20,967 nucleotides of DNA from JAWXCE01 sp034440495 (GCA_034440495.1 JAWXCE010000059.1:1-20967); one strand, 5' to 3'. Shown: positions 7,716 through 15,582, counted from the first letter of the stretch. Notes: generated from the letters alone by a model not told the origin. Made by a program: numbers and translations.

Positions 7716-8292
7716 CCGATATGGTTAATTGGCCGATTCTGCCGGATAGTTTGCCCGCTCCGGCTGACGATGGTTTGGCTGCGCATCTGGCCGGGATCGT
7801 TATCCCCAATATCGCCCTCCTCTCCACCTCAGGCCCGCCCGTTGATCTAGCGGCTGCGAGTGGCCGCACCGTGGTTTATATTTACCCCCGCACCGCGATT
7901 CCTGGCGAACCTATGTTCGAGTGGAATTCAATCCCGGGCGCACGCGGTTGCACGCCGCAATTCTGCGCGTTTCGCGATCACTATACAGAGTTGACAACGC
8001 TCGGCGCGCAGGTCTTCGGCCTTAGCGTGCAAAGCACGGCGCATCAGGCCGAGGCGGCGGAGCGGCTGCATTTGCCTTTTCGCTGTTGAGCGACGAAAAC
8101 CGCGCTTTCGCCAATGCACTGAATTTGCCGCGATTTGAAGGAGCCGGGGACATCCTGCTAAAGCGCCTCAGGCTCATCATCCGGGATAGCATGATCGAGC
8201 ACGTTTTCTATCCCGTGTTCCCACCCGATAAAAATGCGGGCGCGGTCGTGGCCTGGCTGAAAGCCAACCCGGTTTCGGACACGTCCAGATAG
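7712..8292 (+). pseudogene. Second tandem peroxiredoxin, broken by a single frameshift
   Basis: The first frame (7712-8089) matches the upstream peroxiredoxin from DDGLAAHLAG through the active site GARGCTPQFCAFRDHY (C80, C85) to RLHLPF, then stops. The next frame continues at once with LLSDENRAFANALNLP and ends VIEHVFYPVFPPD-type, as the intact copy does. The break is at 8080-8081: TTTTCGCTG where TTTCCGCTG would restore F-P-L-L-S. One missing C explains it. The rest looks well kept, so the lesion is recent, a sequencing error, or (less likely) a -1 slip on TTTT. The ATG at 7712 overlaps the previous stop. An ATG at 7721 has better spacing from AAAGG. The 3' end overlaps the convergent glycosylase gene by 85 bases. 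Confidence 0.85.
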
Positions 8293-8927
8293 GTTTTGAC
8301 GGCGCTGAAAACGCTCTGGAACATGGCTTCGGTCAGGCGTCCGGTGTTAGTGTTGTAACGGGAGCAATGATAACTGTCGAACAATCTTACCCCGTTTATG
8401 GCGTGCGCTGCGCCATGTGAGAATGGGTGCTTTGAGAGGGGCTCGCCCAACACGCGCACAACGCTTTCATGGGCGATGCGGCCCAGCGCTATAATGGCCC
8501 GCAATGCTGGCAAGGCGGCGATCTGAGACGCCAGAAACTGGCGGCATGTGCCGGCCTCGGCGGGAGTTGGTTTATTTTCCGGCGGCACGCAGCGTACCGC
8601 GTTGGAGATCAGCGAGCGGCGCAGGCTGAGGCCGTCGGCAGGATCGGCGGCATATGTCCCAACAGCGAAGCCATGGGCAATCAGCGTGCTGTAAAGCAGT
8701 TCGCCCGCGTAGTCGCCGGTGAATGGCCGGCCAGTGCGATTTGCCCCGCGCAGGCCCGGCGCCAGCCCGACGATGAGCAGGGAGGCTTCCGGGTCGCCAA
8801 AGGACGGCACAGGCGCGTTAAACCAGTCCGGGAATGCAATGCGGTTGGCGTCCCGGAATTTGGCCAGCCGTGGGCAAAGCGGACAGTTAATGTCCGGGTT
8901 TGCCAACGTTGCAACGGAGAACGTCAA
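8208..8927 (-). CDS. Uracil-DNA glycosylase, family 5 (UDGb-type, 4Fe-4S)
   Basis: The enzyme removes uracil and related damaged bases from DNA to start base excision repair. Visible motifs are CPLC near the N-terminus (C15, C18) with two more Cys in the NAVRCVPPENKPTPAEAGTC segment, the expected four ligands of an iron-sulfur cluster. Motif 1 is GLAPGLRGANRTGRPFTGD, and motif 3 is YHCSRYNTNTGRLT, both as in family 5. The start is uncertain: the longest frame begins with TTG at 8927, 10 bases after the NYN gene, with no clear ribosome-binding site and no ATG before the CPLC motif. The last ~25 residues (after AVKTYLD) extend past the usual family end and are encoded over the peroxiredoxin pseudogene. 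Confidence 0.9.
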   Translation of the reverse strand: MTFSVATLANPDINCPLCPRLAKFRDANRIAFPDWFNAPVPSFGDPEASLLIVGLAPGLRGANRTGRPFTGDYAGELLYSTLIAHGFAVGTYAADPADGLSLRRSLISNAVRCVPPENKPTPAEAGTCRQFLASQIAALPALRAIIALGRIAHESVVRVLGEPLSKHPFSHGAAHAINGVRLFDSYHCSRYNTNTGRLTEAMFQSVFSAVKTYLDVSETGLAFSQATTAPAFLSGGNTG

Positions 8928-8937
8928 AGCCGTTCGC

Positions 8938-9552
8938 TTAGATGTTTAGAAACTCTTCCTCGTCCTGTTCTTTTGGCGGGCGGCGTCCGCTAAATGCGCC
9001 AGGATCGCGTGGCAGGCGCTCGGAACCTTCGCGGCAGATTTCCTTTTCAAGATCGTAAAGATCGATGAACTGGTCGGCCTGACGGCGCAGCTCATCCGCA
9101 ACCATCGGCGGCTGAGTGTTGAGCGTCGAAACAACGCTGACGCGCTTGCCTTTTTGCTGCAGCGCTTCAACAAGAGTGCGGAAGTCGCCATCTCCCGAGA
9201 ACAACACAATGTGATCGAGATGTTCGGCCAGCTCCATGGAATCAACGGCTAGCTCAATGTCCATGTTACCCTTGATCTTACGCCGCCCCGCCGCGTCGGT
9301 AAATTCCTTGGTTGGCTTCGTCACCATCGTATAGCCGTTATAATCGAGCCAGTCGATCAGTGGGCGAATGGACGAATACTCCTGATCTTCCACGAGCGCC
9401 GTATAATAAAGCGCGCGTATCAGGCACCCTTTGGTGCGGAACAATGTCAGAAGCTTTTTATAATCGATATCAAAGCTTAAGGCTTTGGCAGTTGCATAAA
9501 GGTTGGCGCCATCGATAAAAAGCGCAATCCGTTCTGTGGGATAAAAAATCAT
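8938..9552 (-). CDS. NYN-domain (LabA/DUF88) putative ribonuclease
   Basis: The 204-residue protein has the NYN fold, a PIN-like nuclease domain. Acidic residues expected at the active site are D14 in ALFIDGANLY, D98 in GNMDIELAVDSM and D121/D123 in FSGDGDFRTL. The closing tail is charged and probably disordered (RPPKEQDEEEF). LabA/DUF88 proteins are thought to cut RNA, but substrates in Alphaproteobacteria are not known to me. The ATG at 9552 has AGAGGA about 7 bases upstream. It leads a two-gene minus-strand unit with the uracil-DNA glycosylase (10-base gap) and is divergent from folK. Confidence 0.9.
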   Translation of the reverse strand: MIFYPTERIALFIDGANLYATAKALSFDIDYKKLLTLFRTKGCLIRALYYTALVEDQEYSSIRPLIDWLDYNGYTMVTKPTKEFTDAAGRRKIKGNMDIELAVDSMELAEHLDHIVLFSGDGDFRTLVEALQQKGKRVSVVSTLNTQPPMVADELRRQADQFIDLYDLEKEICREGSERLPRDPGAFSGRRPPKEQDEEEFLNI

Positions 9553-9689
9553 CTAAGTTCCTCTAATGTAATGTCTTTAACTATCAACCGGGTGCATCAA
9601 AAACGCTATGCGTTAAGTGAACACAATTCCAATCTGGCAATGCTGTTCCTTAAAAACCGACTGTTTTTTTAACTCCGAAGGATATCTCC
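9553..9689. promoter_or_regulatory. Divergent promoter region, NYN gene / folK
   Basis: These 137 AT-rich bases separate two divergent genes. A small perfect inverted repeat, AACGC-TAT-GCGTT, lies at 9602-9614 and could be an operator. TTAAAAA and TTTTTAA flank 9653-9671 as an AT-only inverted repeat. I could not pick a -35/-10 pair with confidence. Confidence 0.3.
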
Positions 9690-10223
9690 ATGATTCTCAT
9701 TGCATTTGGCGCAAATATGACAGGCTTGTGGGGAAACCCGTCACAATCTGTTTTAATGGCGCGTGATGCAATATCGTCAAGCGGACTGGCACGGGTTCGG
9801 GCGTTTTCGGCGCTTTACCGCACCGCGCCCCTCGGCCCGTCACAGCCCTCATACGTCAACGCGGCGGCGTGGATCGAATCCGCATTGCCCGCTACTGCGC
9901 TATTGCGGTTTCTGAAGCGGCTGGAGCGCGATGCTGGCCGCAGGGCTGGCCGCCGCTGGGGGCCACGTCCACTGGACCTCGATATACTGGACTATAAAGG
10001 CCGCATATACAACTGGCGCGTTTATCCCTTCGGCGGTACTCCTGATGCGTCGCGGGCGCTGGTGCTGCCGCACGCTGGCCTGCACGCCCGCCCATTCGCC
10101 CTCGCGCCCGTCGCCGAAATAGACCCCCGCTGGCGCCACCCGGTATTCCATGCGACGGCCAGCGAACTTTTACATAAGTCCCGTAGGGAAAAGCAGGGTG
10201 CGGTCATCGCGAGTCGCGTTTAA
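9690..10223 (+). CDS. folK: 2-amino-4-hydroxy-6-hydroxymethyldihydropteridine pyrophosphokinase (HPPK)
   Basis: FolK transfers pyrophosphate from ATP to hydroxymethyldihydropterin in folate synthesis. The 177-residue protein begins with the family strand LIAFGANMTG, then has SALYRTAPLGPSQPSYVNAA, FLKRLERDAGRRAGRRWGPR and LDLDILDY, the HPPK signature (R-W-G-P-R-x-LDLDIL, metal-binding Asp pair), and LVLPHAGLHARPFALAPVAEID. The region between LDLDILDY and LVLPHA is somewhat longer than in E. coli HPPK. GGA sits 8 bases before the ATG. It stands alone: folP and folB are not adjacent. Downstream rpoZ has its own predicted promoter. Confidence 0.95.
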   Translation: MILIAFGANMTGLWGNPSQSVLMARDAISSSGLARVRAFSALYRTAPLGPSQPSYVNAAAWIESALPATALLRFLKRLERDAGRRAGRRWGPRPLDLDILDYKGRIYNWRVYPFGGTPDASRALVLPHAGLHARPFALAPVAEIDPRWRHPVFHATASELLHKSRREKQGAVIASRV

Positions 10224-10255
10224 CTGGGCTAAACTGTGGCCGGGACGCTTGCGTT

Positions 10256-10284
10256 TTGCCGGAAAACGCTTTACGTAGTGTAAT
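10256..10284 (+). promoter_or_regulatory. Predicted sigma-70-type promoter for rpoZ
   Basis: TTGCCG (10256-10261) and TGTAAT (10279-10284) are separated by exactly 17 bases, in the 82-base gap before rpoZ. Transcription would start near 10291, with GAGG at 10297-10300 as ribosome-binding site. This is pattern matching only. Confidence 0.5.
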
Positions 10285-10305
10285 TCCGAAAAGTGTGAGG
10301 ACTTG

Positions 10306-10713
10306 ATGGCGCGCATCACCGTCGAAGATTGCATCGATAAGGTTTCCAACCGCTTTGAGCTGGTCTTGCTTGCGGCGCATAGGGCGCGGATGATCGCGTC
10401 CGGCGCCCCGATCACGCTTGAGCGTGACGCCGACAAAAACCCCGTCGTCGCTCTGCGCGAAATCGCCGAGGAGACGGTGTCGGCCGACGATTTGAAAGAG
10501 GATTTCATCCATTCCATGCAGGTGCATGTCGAAGTGGACGAGCCAGAGCCAGACGCCGCACCGATGCTTCCGGACTCATCGCGTCCAGTGCTGTCGCGCG
10601 ATGACATGTCGCAAGACAACGACGTCGATCACATCACGGAAGACGAGTTGCGGCGTGGTCTTGAGCGAATGATCCCGGCAGAGGCTGCAGCCTCTGGCAA
10701 CCGTTCGCGATAA
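10306..10713 (+). CDS. rpoZ: DNA-directed RNA polymerase omega subunit
   Basis: Omega helps assemble RNA polymerase by binding beta-prime. The 135-residue protein has the conserved core MARITVEDCIDKVSNRFELVLLAAHRAR, then NPVVALREIAEET at about residues 45-58. The C-terminal half is acidic and probably disordered (DVDHITEDELRRGLERMIP), the longer form usual in Alphaproteobacteria. The ATG at 10306 follows GAGG. A TTG just before it is in frame but unnecessary. The gene lies 60 bases before the alarmone enzyme gene; the rpoZ-rsh pairing is conserved in many Proteobacteria, and omega is part of the (p)ppGpp binding site on polymerase in E. coli. A perfect 18-bp palindrome sits in its last codons. 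Confidence 0.97.
   Translation: MARITVEDCIDKVSNRFELVLLAAHRARMIASGAPITLERDADKNPVVALREIAEETVSADDLKEDFIHSMQVHVEVDEPEPDAAPMLPDSSRPVLSRDDMSQDNDVDHITEDELRRGLERMIPAEAAASGNRSR
10679..10696. repeat. Perfect 18-bp palindrome inside the end of rpoZ
   Basis: CAGAGGCTGCAGCCTCTG reads the same on both strands and encodes the Ala-rich end of omega, six codons before the stop. As RNA only part of it could fold, because there is no loop. No T-run follows, so it is not a standard terminator. It could be a protein binding site or chance. Confidence 0.7.
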
Positions 10714-10752
10714 AAAATGCAGCGGTTCTCCGCGGGAATTTGGAATTTTTGC

Positions 10753-10774
10753 TGACGAAAGGCGGTTTTCGTCA
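10753..10774 (+). promoter_or_regulatory. Hairpin enclosing the rsh ribosome-binding site
   Basis: TGACGAAA and TTTCGTCA are exact 8-base arms around a 6-base loop, GGCGGT. The last base of the right arm is the A of the rsh start codon, and the only purine-rich Shine-Dalgarno candidate (AAAGGCGG) lies at the loop. As mRNA this would present or hide the start site, suggesting control of translation. Confidence 0.5.
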
Positions 10775-13008
10775 TGATGCGGCAATTTGAGCTTGTCGAA
10801 AAAGTTCGCAGCTACGATCCGAAAGCTGACGAAAACCTTTTGAACAAAGCGTATGTGTACGCAATGCAGGCGCATGGCAAACAGGTGCGCGCATCAGGCG
10901 ATCCATATTTTTCGCACCCCCTGCAAGTCGCCGAAATTCTCACCGGTCTGAAGCTTGACGACGCTACGATTGCAACGGCCCTTCTTCACGACACCATTGA
11001 GGACACCGGGGCTACCAAAGCCGACATCGATGCTCTTTTTGGCCGCGAAATTGGCGATCTTGTTGATGGCGTCACCAAAATCAAACGCCTCAATCTGGTG
11101 ACTAAAAAAACGGAGCAGGCGGAAAACTTTCGCAAGCTTCTCGTCGCTATTTCTAGCGATATCCGTGTGCTGCTCGTCAAGCTTGCCGATCGCTTGCATA
11201 ATATGCGCACTTTGAAATGGATGAAGCCTGAAAAACGCCTCCTCATCGCGCAGGAAACCATGGACATCTATGCGCCCCTCGCCGGCCGCATGGGCATCCA
11301 GGAAATGCGGGATGAGCTGGAAGATCTGGCGTTTCGCTGGTTGCATCCCGAAGCTTACGAAGCGGTGACATCGCGCCTTGCCATCCTGCGCGAGCGCAAT
11401 CACGGCGTTATCGAGGAGATCGCAGCGGACCTTCTGTTAAAACTCGCTTCCGACAATATCGTAATCGACGTCAAGAGCCGGGAGAAAAAGCCGTACTCCA
11501 TCTGGCGCAAGATGGAAAACCGCCAGATTTCGCTGGAACAACTTTCCGACATTTACGGCTTCCGCATAACCGTTCCCAGCGTTGAACATTGCTACAGACT
11601 GCTCGGCGTCGTGCACACCACCTGGCGCGCCGTGCCCGGGCGTTTCAAGGATTACGTCTCCAATCCGAAGCAGAATGGCTACCAGTCGCTGCATACTACC
11701 ATCATCGGCCCGCGCCACCAGCGCGTCGAGCTGCAGGTGCGCACCAAAGATATGCATCAGGTGGCCGAGTACGGCGTAGCGGCTCACTCACTATACAAGG
11801 AGCGCCGCAACGGCAAATCTCTAAACGGCGTCAACGGTTTGGCTCACACCGGCGGTATGGAGCCGTATGAGTGGCTGCGTGTCATGGTGACGAGTTTACT
11901 AGAGGGCGACAACCCTGAGGAATTTCTGGAGAACACCAAGCTTGAGCTGTTTCAGGATCAGGTGTTCTGCTTCACGCCAAAGGGTCGGCTGATCGCCCTG
12001 CCGCGCAGTGCCAACCCTATCGATTTTGCCTATGCGGTGCACACCAATGTTGGTCATCGCTGCGTGGGCGCTAAAATCAACGGTCGTCACATGCCGCTCA
12101 TGAGCCAGCTTCGCAACGGCGACGAAGTTGAGATCATCACATCCAATGCTCAAAAGCCGCCGCCCGCGTGGGAGAATGTGGTTGTCACTGGAAAAGCGCG
12201 CTCGTCCATCAGACGCGCAACGCGCGAGGCCGTTCGTAGCCAGTACAGCGCGCTGGGGCGGGATATTCTGAACAGCGCGTTCGAGCGCGCTGGCAAGCAA
12301 GTTGTCGACGCCGATTTGGCTACGGCGGCTGCACGCTTACCGCAAAAGGGCATGCAGGACATGCTGGCGGCGGTCGGGCGTGGCGAACTGGAGGCGGCGG
12401 AAGTTCTAGCCGCCATGTTCGCCGATGTGCCCGCGCCCGAGCAGGTCAAACGCATGCCTATGACGCGCACGGACGACGGGTGGTTCAATCTGCATCGCGT
12501 CTCGGGTATGAAATTCCGCTGGCCGGGCCGCGCTGTTTACGGGCGCGCCGATCTGGCGGCTGGTATCCCCGAGGTGGGCGAGGAGGCCGGTTATCCGGTT
12601 CGCTTCATCGAAGGCGGAGCGGTGCCTGGCGAACGCGTGGTCGGCATTCTTGAGCGCGGCAAGGGCATCACGATTTATCCGATCCACTCCAAAAAGTTGC
12701 AGGAGTATGAGGACAGCCCGGATAGCTGGATCGATATCACATGGGATATCAAGGAGGACTCCTCCGAACGCTTCCCCGCTGAAATTTCAGTGTCCGCGGT
12801 GAACGAGCCGGGCAGCCTCGCTCAAATTGCAAAAATTATCGGCGAAACGGACGGCAATATCGACAAGCTGCGCATGGTGACACGCGGCAAGGATTACACG
12901 GAGATGCTGATCTCGCTGGAAGTCTGGGATATGAAGCACTTAAGCGGCATTATCTCCGGCGTCAAAAAACTCCCCAGTGTCAGCGCGGTAAAGCGCGTTG
13001 TGGTTTAA
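10774..13008 (+). CDS. rsh: Bifunctional (p)ppGpp synthetase/hydrolase (RelA/SpoT homologue)
   Basis: This enzyme makes and degrades the starvation alarmone (p)ppGpp. The 744 residues show all domains in order: an HD hydrolase (about 25-180) with H48, H72-D73, E76-D77 and D139 in place, so hydrolysis should be active; the synthetase (about 235-345) with YGFRI, the RFKDYVSNPKQNGYQSLHT loop (R-x-K-D at 290-293, the form found in bifunctional Rel/SpoT rather than E. coli RelA) and ELQVRT; TGS (about 398-460); and a C-terminal ACT domain (about 665-744). Both activities therefore look intact, as expected for the single Rsh of Alphaproteobacteria. Two ATGs (10774, 10777) are possible starts. A hairpin encloses the ribosome-binding site. 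pyrE follows after 12 bases. Confidence 0.96.
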   Translation: MMRQFELVEKVRSYDPKADENLLNKAYVYAMQAHGKQVRASGDPYFSHPLQVAEILTGLKLDDATIATALLHDTIEDTGATKADIDALFGREIGDLVDGVTKIKRLNLVTKKTEQAENFRKLLVAISSDIRVLLVKLADRLHNMRTLKWMKPEKRLLIAQETMDIYAPLAGRMGIQEMRDELEDLAFRWLHPEAYEAVTSRLAILRERNHGVIEEIAADLLLKLASDNIVIDVKSREKKPYSIWRKMENRQISLEQLSDIYGFRITVPSVEHCYRLLGVVHTTWRAVPGRFKDYVSNPKQNGYQSLHTTIIGPRHQRVELQVRTKDMHQVAEYGVAAHSLYKERRNGKSLNGVNGLAHTGGMEPYEWLRVMVTSLLEGDNPEEFLENTKLELFQDQVFCFTPKGRLIALPRSANPIDFAYAVHTNVGHRCVGAKINGRHMPLMSQLRNGDEVEIITSNAQKPPPAWENVVVTGKARSSIRRATREAVRSQYSALGRDILNSAFERAGKQVVDADLATAAARLPQKGMQDMLAAVGRGELEAAEVLAAMFADVPAPEQVKRMPMTRTDDGWFNLHRVSGMKFRWPGRAVYGRADLAAGIPEVGEEAGYPVRFIEGGAVPGERVVGILERGKGITIYPIHSKKLQEYEDSPDSWIDITWDIKEDSSERFPAEISVSAVNEPGSLAQIAKIIGETDGNIDKLRMVTRGKDYTEMLISLEVWDMKHLSGIISGVKKLPSVSAVKRVVV

Positions 13009-13020
13009 AGGCGAGCTGCT

Positions 13021-13611
13021 ATGACCAACGAGGAGGCGCTAGAGGAGTTCCGCGCGGCGGATGCACTGTTGCGCGGGCATTTCATCCTGTTCTCCGGTCT
13101 GCACAGCGACACTTATCTGCAATGCGCGCGGGTAATGATGGATGCCCGCCGTGGCGCAAGGCTGTGCGCGGCGCTTGCGGCCAAAATTGCGGCGGCAAAC
13201 CTCGGCGAGGTGGATTTGATAATATCGCCTGCAACCGGCGGCATCGTCGTCGGCTATGAAATGGGGCGTCAGATGGATGCGCCGTCCCTGTTTTTCGAAC
13301 GCGTCGACGGCGTTTTCACGCTGCGCCGTGGCTTTGACATCGAGTCGGGTGCGCGTTGCATCATGGTGGAGGATGTGGTGACGACCGGCGCCTCATCAAT
13401 CGAATGCATTGCGGCGGCGCGGGCGGCGGGCGGCGAAGTGATAGGCGCGGGGTGCCTCGTCAATCGCTCCGGCGGCAGGGCAGATTTGGGAGTAACGCTC
13501 ATCTCTCTGCTCGAACTTGACGTGCCAACCTACTCAGAAGACGCCCTGCCCGAGTCACTCCGCGCGATGCCAGCCATGAACCCCGGAAGCCGCGGTCTGA
13601 AACAAAAATAG
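13021..13611 (+). CDS. pyrE: Orotate phosphoribosyltransferase
   Basis: PyrE joins orotate to PRPP to form OMP in pyrimidine synthesis. The 196-residue protein has the early GHFILFSGLHSDTYLQCARV substrate segment, IISPATGGIVVGYEMGRQ, and the PRPP-binding motif CIMVEDVVTTGAS (residues about 117-129). It belongs to the longer thermophile-like PyrE group common in Alphaproteobacteria. It begins 12 bases after rsh and is likely in the same transcript, with its stop at 13611 followed by a predicted new promoter. Confidence 0.95.
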   Translation: MTNEEALEEFRAADALLRGHFILFSGLHSDTYLQCARVMMDARRGARLCAALAAKIAAANLGEVDLIISPATGGIVVGYEMGRQMDAPSLFFERVDGVFTLRRGFDIESGARCIMVEDVVTTGASSIECIAAARAAGGEVIGAGCLVNRSGGRADLGVTLISLLELDVPTYSEDALPESLRAMPAMNPGSRGLKQK

Positions 13612-13626
13612 GCGCCCGATTATTGA

Positions 13627-13654
13627 TTGCAGTTGCCTTAACGCCATTTATAAG
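13627..13654 (+). promoter_or_regulatory. Predicted promoter for the DUF2062 gene and downstream block
   Basis: TTGCAG (13627-13632) and TATAAG (13649-13654) are 16 bases apart, in the 139-base gap after pyrE. The -10 is close to consensus. It would drive DUF2062-pdxJ-acpS and possibly on to era. Confidence 0.4.
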
Positions 13655-13750
13655 CATGGCTAGTTAACGGCTCGAAATCGCGAAAGCCATTCGATTTCAA
13701 AGCATCGGATCGGCTGTTCGTCAAAGTGTTGAACAAGGGTTTTGGCGTCA

Positions 13751-14332
13751 ATGTTATTCCGCCGCAGGAAACGGCCGAGCTTTGCGCAGCGCGTTCGGGT
13801 CGCGGTATGGCCACGGCGGAGCTGGGCGCGGTCTTTCAAATATTTCGGGCTGAGGTTGAGCCGCACAGGCGGTTCGCCTCATAAAGTGGCGCTGGGTTTT
13901 GCGGCGGGTGTGTTCGCCATCGTCACGCCCTTTCTAGGCTTCCAGATGATTATCGCGGCGGTCCTTGCGTGGTGTCTGCGCGGGAGCGTGTTCGCGTCGG
14001 CGGTTGGAAGTTTTGTGGGCAACCCGATCAGTTATCCTCTTATATGGGTATCCACCTACAAACTCGGTAACCAGATATTGGGCGATGGGGCCGTAACCGG
14101 ACGAATCGATTTCCAGGGTAAGGCGGAGGCGGTGTGGAATGGCATGAAGCGGCTCTCCTGGGATGCGGTAAGCGTGTCGCTGGAAGCGTTCTGGCCAATC
14201 CTGAAGCCCATGGCCATCGGGTCCATTCCACTCGGCGCGGCGGCCGCCATCGTCAGTTACTTCGGTATGCGGAAGTTGATTGAGACCACGCGACAAAACA
14301 GCGGCGACCGCATGAAGCTGAAAACCATATAA
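13751..14332 (+). CDS. DUF2062 membrane protein
   Basis: The 193-residue protein matches the DUF2062 family by SPHKVALGFAAGVFAIVTPFLGFQ and by SFVGNPISYPLIW. Hydrophobic segments lie at about 48-66, 70-92, 95-110 and 160-180, and the N-terminus is strongly basic (RRRKRPS), so it is an inner-membrane protein with a cytoplasmic N-terminus. The function of the family is not established. The ATG at 13751 is preferred over an in-frame TTG at 13742, which adds only three residues. AAGGG lies 11 bases before the ATG. It sits between pyrE and pdxJ, a placement seen in other Alphaproteobacteria. Confidence 0.85.
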   Translation: MLFRRRKRPSFAQRVRVAVWPRRSWARSFKYFGLRLSRTGGSPHKVALGFAAGVFAIVTPFLGFQMIIAAVLAWCLRGSVFASAVGSFVGNPISYPLIWVSTYKLGNQILGDGAVTGRIDFQGKAEAVWNGMKRLSWDAVSVSLEAFWPILKPMAIGSIPLGAAAAIVSYFGMRKLIETTRQNSGDRMKLKTI

Positions 14333-14356
14333 TCCTCTGGAGCTGACACGCATTTA

Positions 14357-15115
14357 ATGAACGGCGAATTTCCTCACCTGCGACTTGGCGTGAACATCGA
14401 CCATGTGGCGACTATCCGCAACGCGCGCGGCGGCGTTCACCCCGATCCGTTGCGGGCGGCGGAAATCGCCATCGCGGCGGGCGCGGACGGCATAACGGCG
14501 CATTTGCGCGAGGATCGCCGCCATATCTCCGATAACGACATTGCGCGCCTTAAATCAGCTTTGACCAAGCCCTTGAACCTCGAAATGGCGGCGACGCCAG
14601 AAATGCTCGACATCGCGCTGAAGCATCGGCCAAACGCCTGCTGCCTCGTGCCGGAGCGGCGTCAGGAAGTAACGACCGAGGGCGGACTGGACGTGGCCGG
14701 GCTTACCGCAACTCTGAAACCTTTCGTTGCAAAACTGCGCGCGGCCGGCATCCGGGTTTCCCTGTTTGTCAATGCCGATCCTCTCCAGATCGAGGCATCT
14801 CAAACGGTGGGCACGGATATTGTTGAGTTGCACACCGGCGTTTACTGCGAAGCGGCTTCATCGTCTGAGGCGTCGCTCAAGGAACTGAAACGTCTGCAAA
14901 ATACGGCGCAAGACGCCGCCGCGCGCGGCATTGAAGTGCACGCAGGACACGGGTTGTCTTTTGAGACCGTTGGCGGCTTAGCCACCATTCCCCAAATTGT
15001 CGAATTGAATATCGGCCATTTTCTGATCGGCGAAGCCGTATTTTCCGGATTAGGCCCAGCAATTCAGCAGATGCGGGCGCTTATGAACGCAGCGCGAGAA
15101 GGCATTGTGAATTGA
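14357..15115 (+). CDS. pdxJ: Pyridoxine 5'-phosphate synthase
   Basis: PdxJ closes the pyridine ring from 1-deoxyxylulose 5-phosphate and 3-amino-2-oxopropyl phosphate in the vitamin B6 pathway. The 252-residue barrel shows GVNIDHVATIRNARGG near the N-terminus, ITAHLREDRRHISDNDI, LNLEMAAT, VSLFVNAD, ELHTGVYC and EVHAGHGL, covering the known phosphate- and substrate-binding segments. It starts 24 bases after DUF2062 and ends 16 before acpS. The pdxJ-acpS pairing is widespread in Proteobacteria. GGAG upstream is about 15 bases from the ATG, a loose spacing. Confidence 0.97.
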   Translation: MNGEFPHLRLGVNIDHVATIRNARGGVHPDPLRAAEIAIAAGADGITAHLREDRRHISDNDIARLKSALTKPLNLEMAATPEMLDIALKHRPNACCLVPERRQEVTTEGGLDVAGLTATLKPFVAKLRAAGIRVSLFVNADPLQIEASQTVGTDIVELHTGVYCEAASSSEASLKELKRLQNTAQDAAARGIEVHAGHGLSFETVGGLATIPQIVELNIGHFLIGEAVFSGLGPAIQQMRALMNAAREGIVN

Positions 15116-15131
15116 GCACATTAAGACACCC

Positions 15132-15533
15132 ATGATTTTAGGCATCGGCAACGACATCATCGACATCCGCCGCATCGAGCGCAGCATCAAGCGTTACGGC
15201 GAACGCTTCCTTAACCGTGTTTTTACACCCATAGAGCGAGCGAAATCCGATAAACGGCGATTGCGCGCCGCGTCCTACGCCAAGCGTTTCGCCGCCAAGG
15301 AAGCGTGCTCGAAAGCGCTCGGCACGGGCTTCAGCGACGGGGTGTTCTGGCGTGATCTCGGCGTTGTGAACGCGCCTAGCGGCAAGCCGACCATGCATCT
15401 GACTGGCGCCGCCGCCGAGCGGCTCAAAGCCATGACGCCAGAAGGCTTTCGTGCCCAGATCGACCTTACAATTACCGACGATTTTCCCCAAGCGCAGGCG
15501 TTCGTCATTATATCGGCGGTGCGGTTGGATTAA
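15132..15533 (+). CDS. acpS: Holo-[acyl-carrier-protein] synthase
   Basis: AcpS transfers the 4'-phosphopantetheine arm from CoA to acyl carrier protein. The 133-residue protein has the conserved GIGNDIIDIRRIE start (Mg-binding Asp), RVFTPIERAKSD, the second signature YAKRFAAKEACSKALGTGF (catalytic Glu in AKEA), and NAPSGKPTMHL. Length is typical. No good ribosome-binding site precedes the ATG, so coupling to pdxJ is likely. lepB follows after 83 bases. Confidence 0.97.
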   Translation: MILGIGNDIIDIRRIERSIKRYGERFLNRVFTPIERAKSDKRRLRAASYAKRFAAKEACSKALGTGFSDGVFWRDLGVVNAPSGKPTMHLTGAAAERLKAMTPEGFRAQIDLTITDDFPQAQAFVIISAVRLD

Positions 15534-15553
15534 CCGACGTGATGCTTGCGTGT

Positions 15554-15582
15554 TTGCGCGGCGCGGCTTTTAACGCTATAGG
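15554..15582 (+). promoter_or_regulatory. Possible promoter for lepB
   Basis: TTGCGC (15554-15559) and TATAGG (15577-15582) have an ideal 17-base spacer and lie in the 83-base gap before lepB. Both boxes are imperfect, so the assignment is weak. Confidence 0.25.

Noticed and set aside
7712..8292. Programmed -1 frameshift as the main explanation for the split peroxiredoxin
   Set aside because: The site lacks a canonical X-XXY-YYZ heptamer, and a single lost C is simpler; kept only as an alternative.
9653..9671. TTAAAAA...TTTTTAA with a T-run before folK as a terminator
   Set aside because: The stem is A/T only and the element lies between divergent genes, where no transcript should end.
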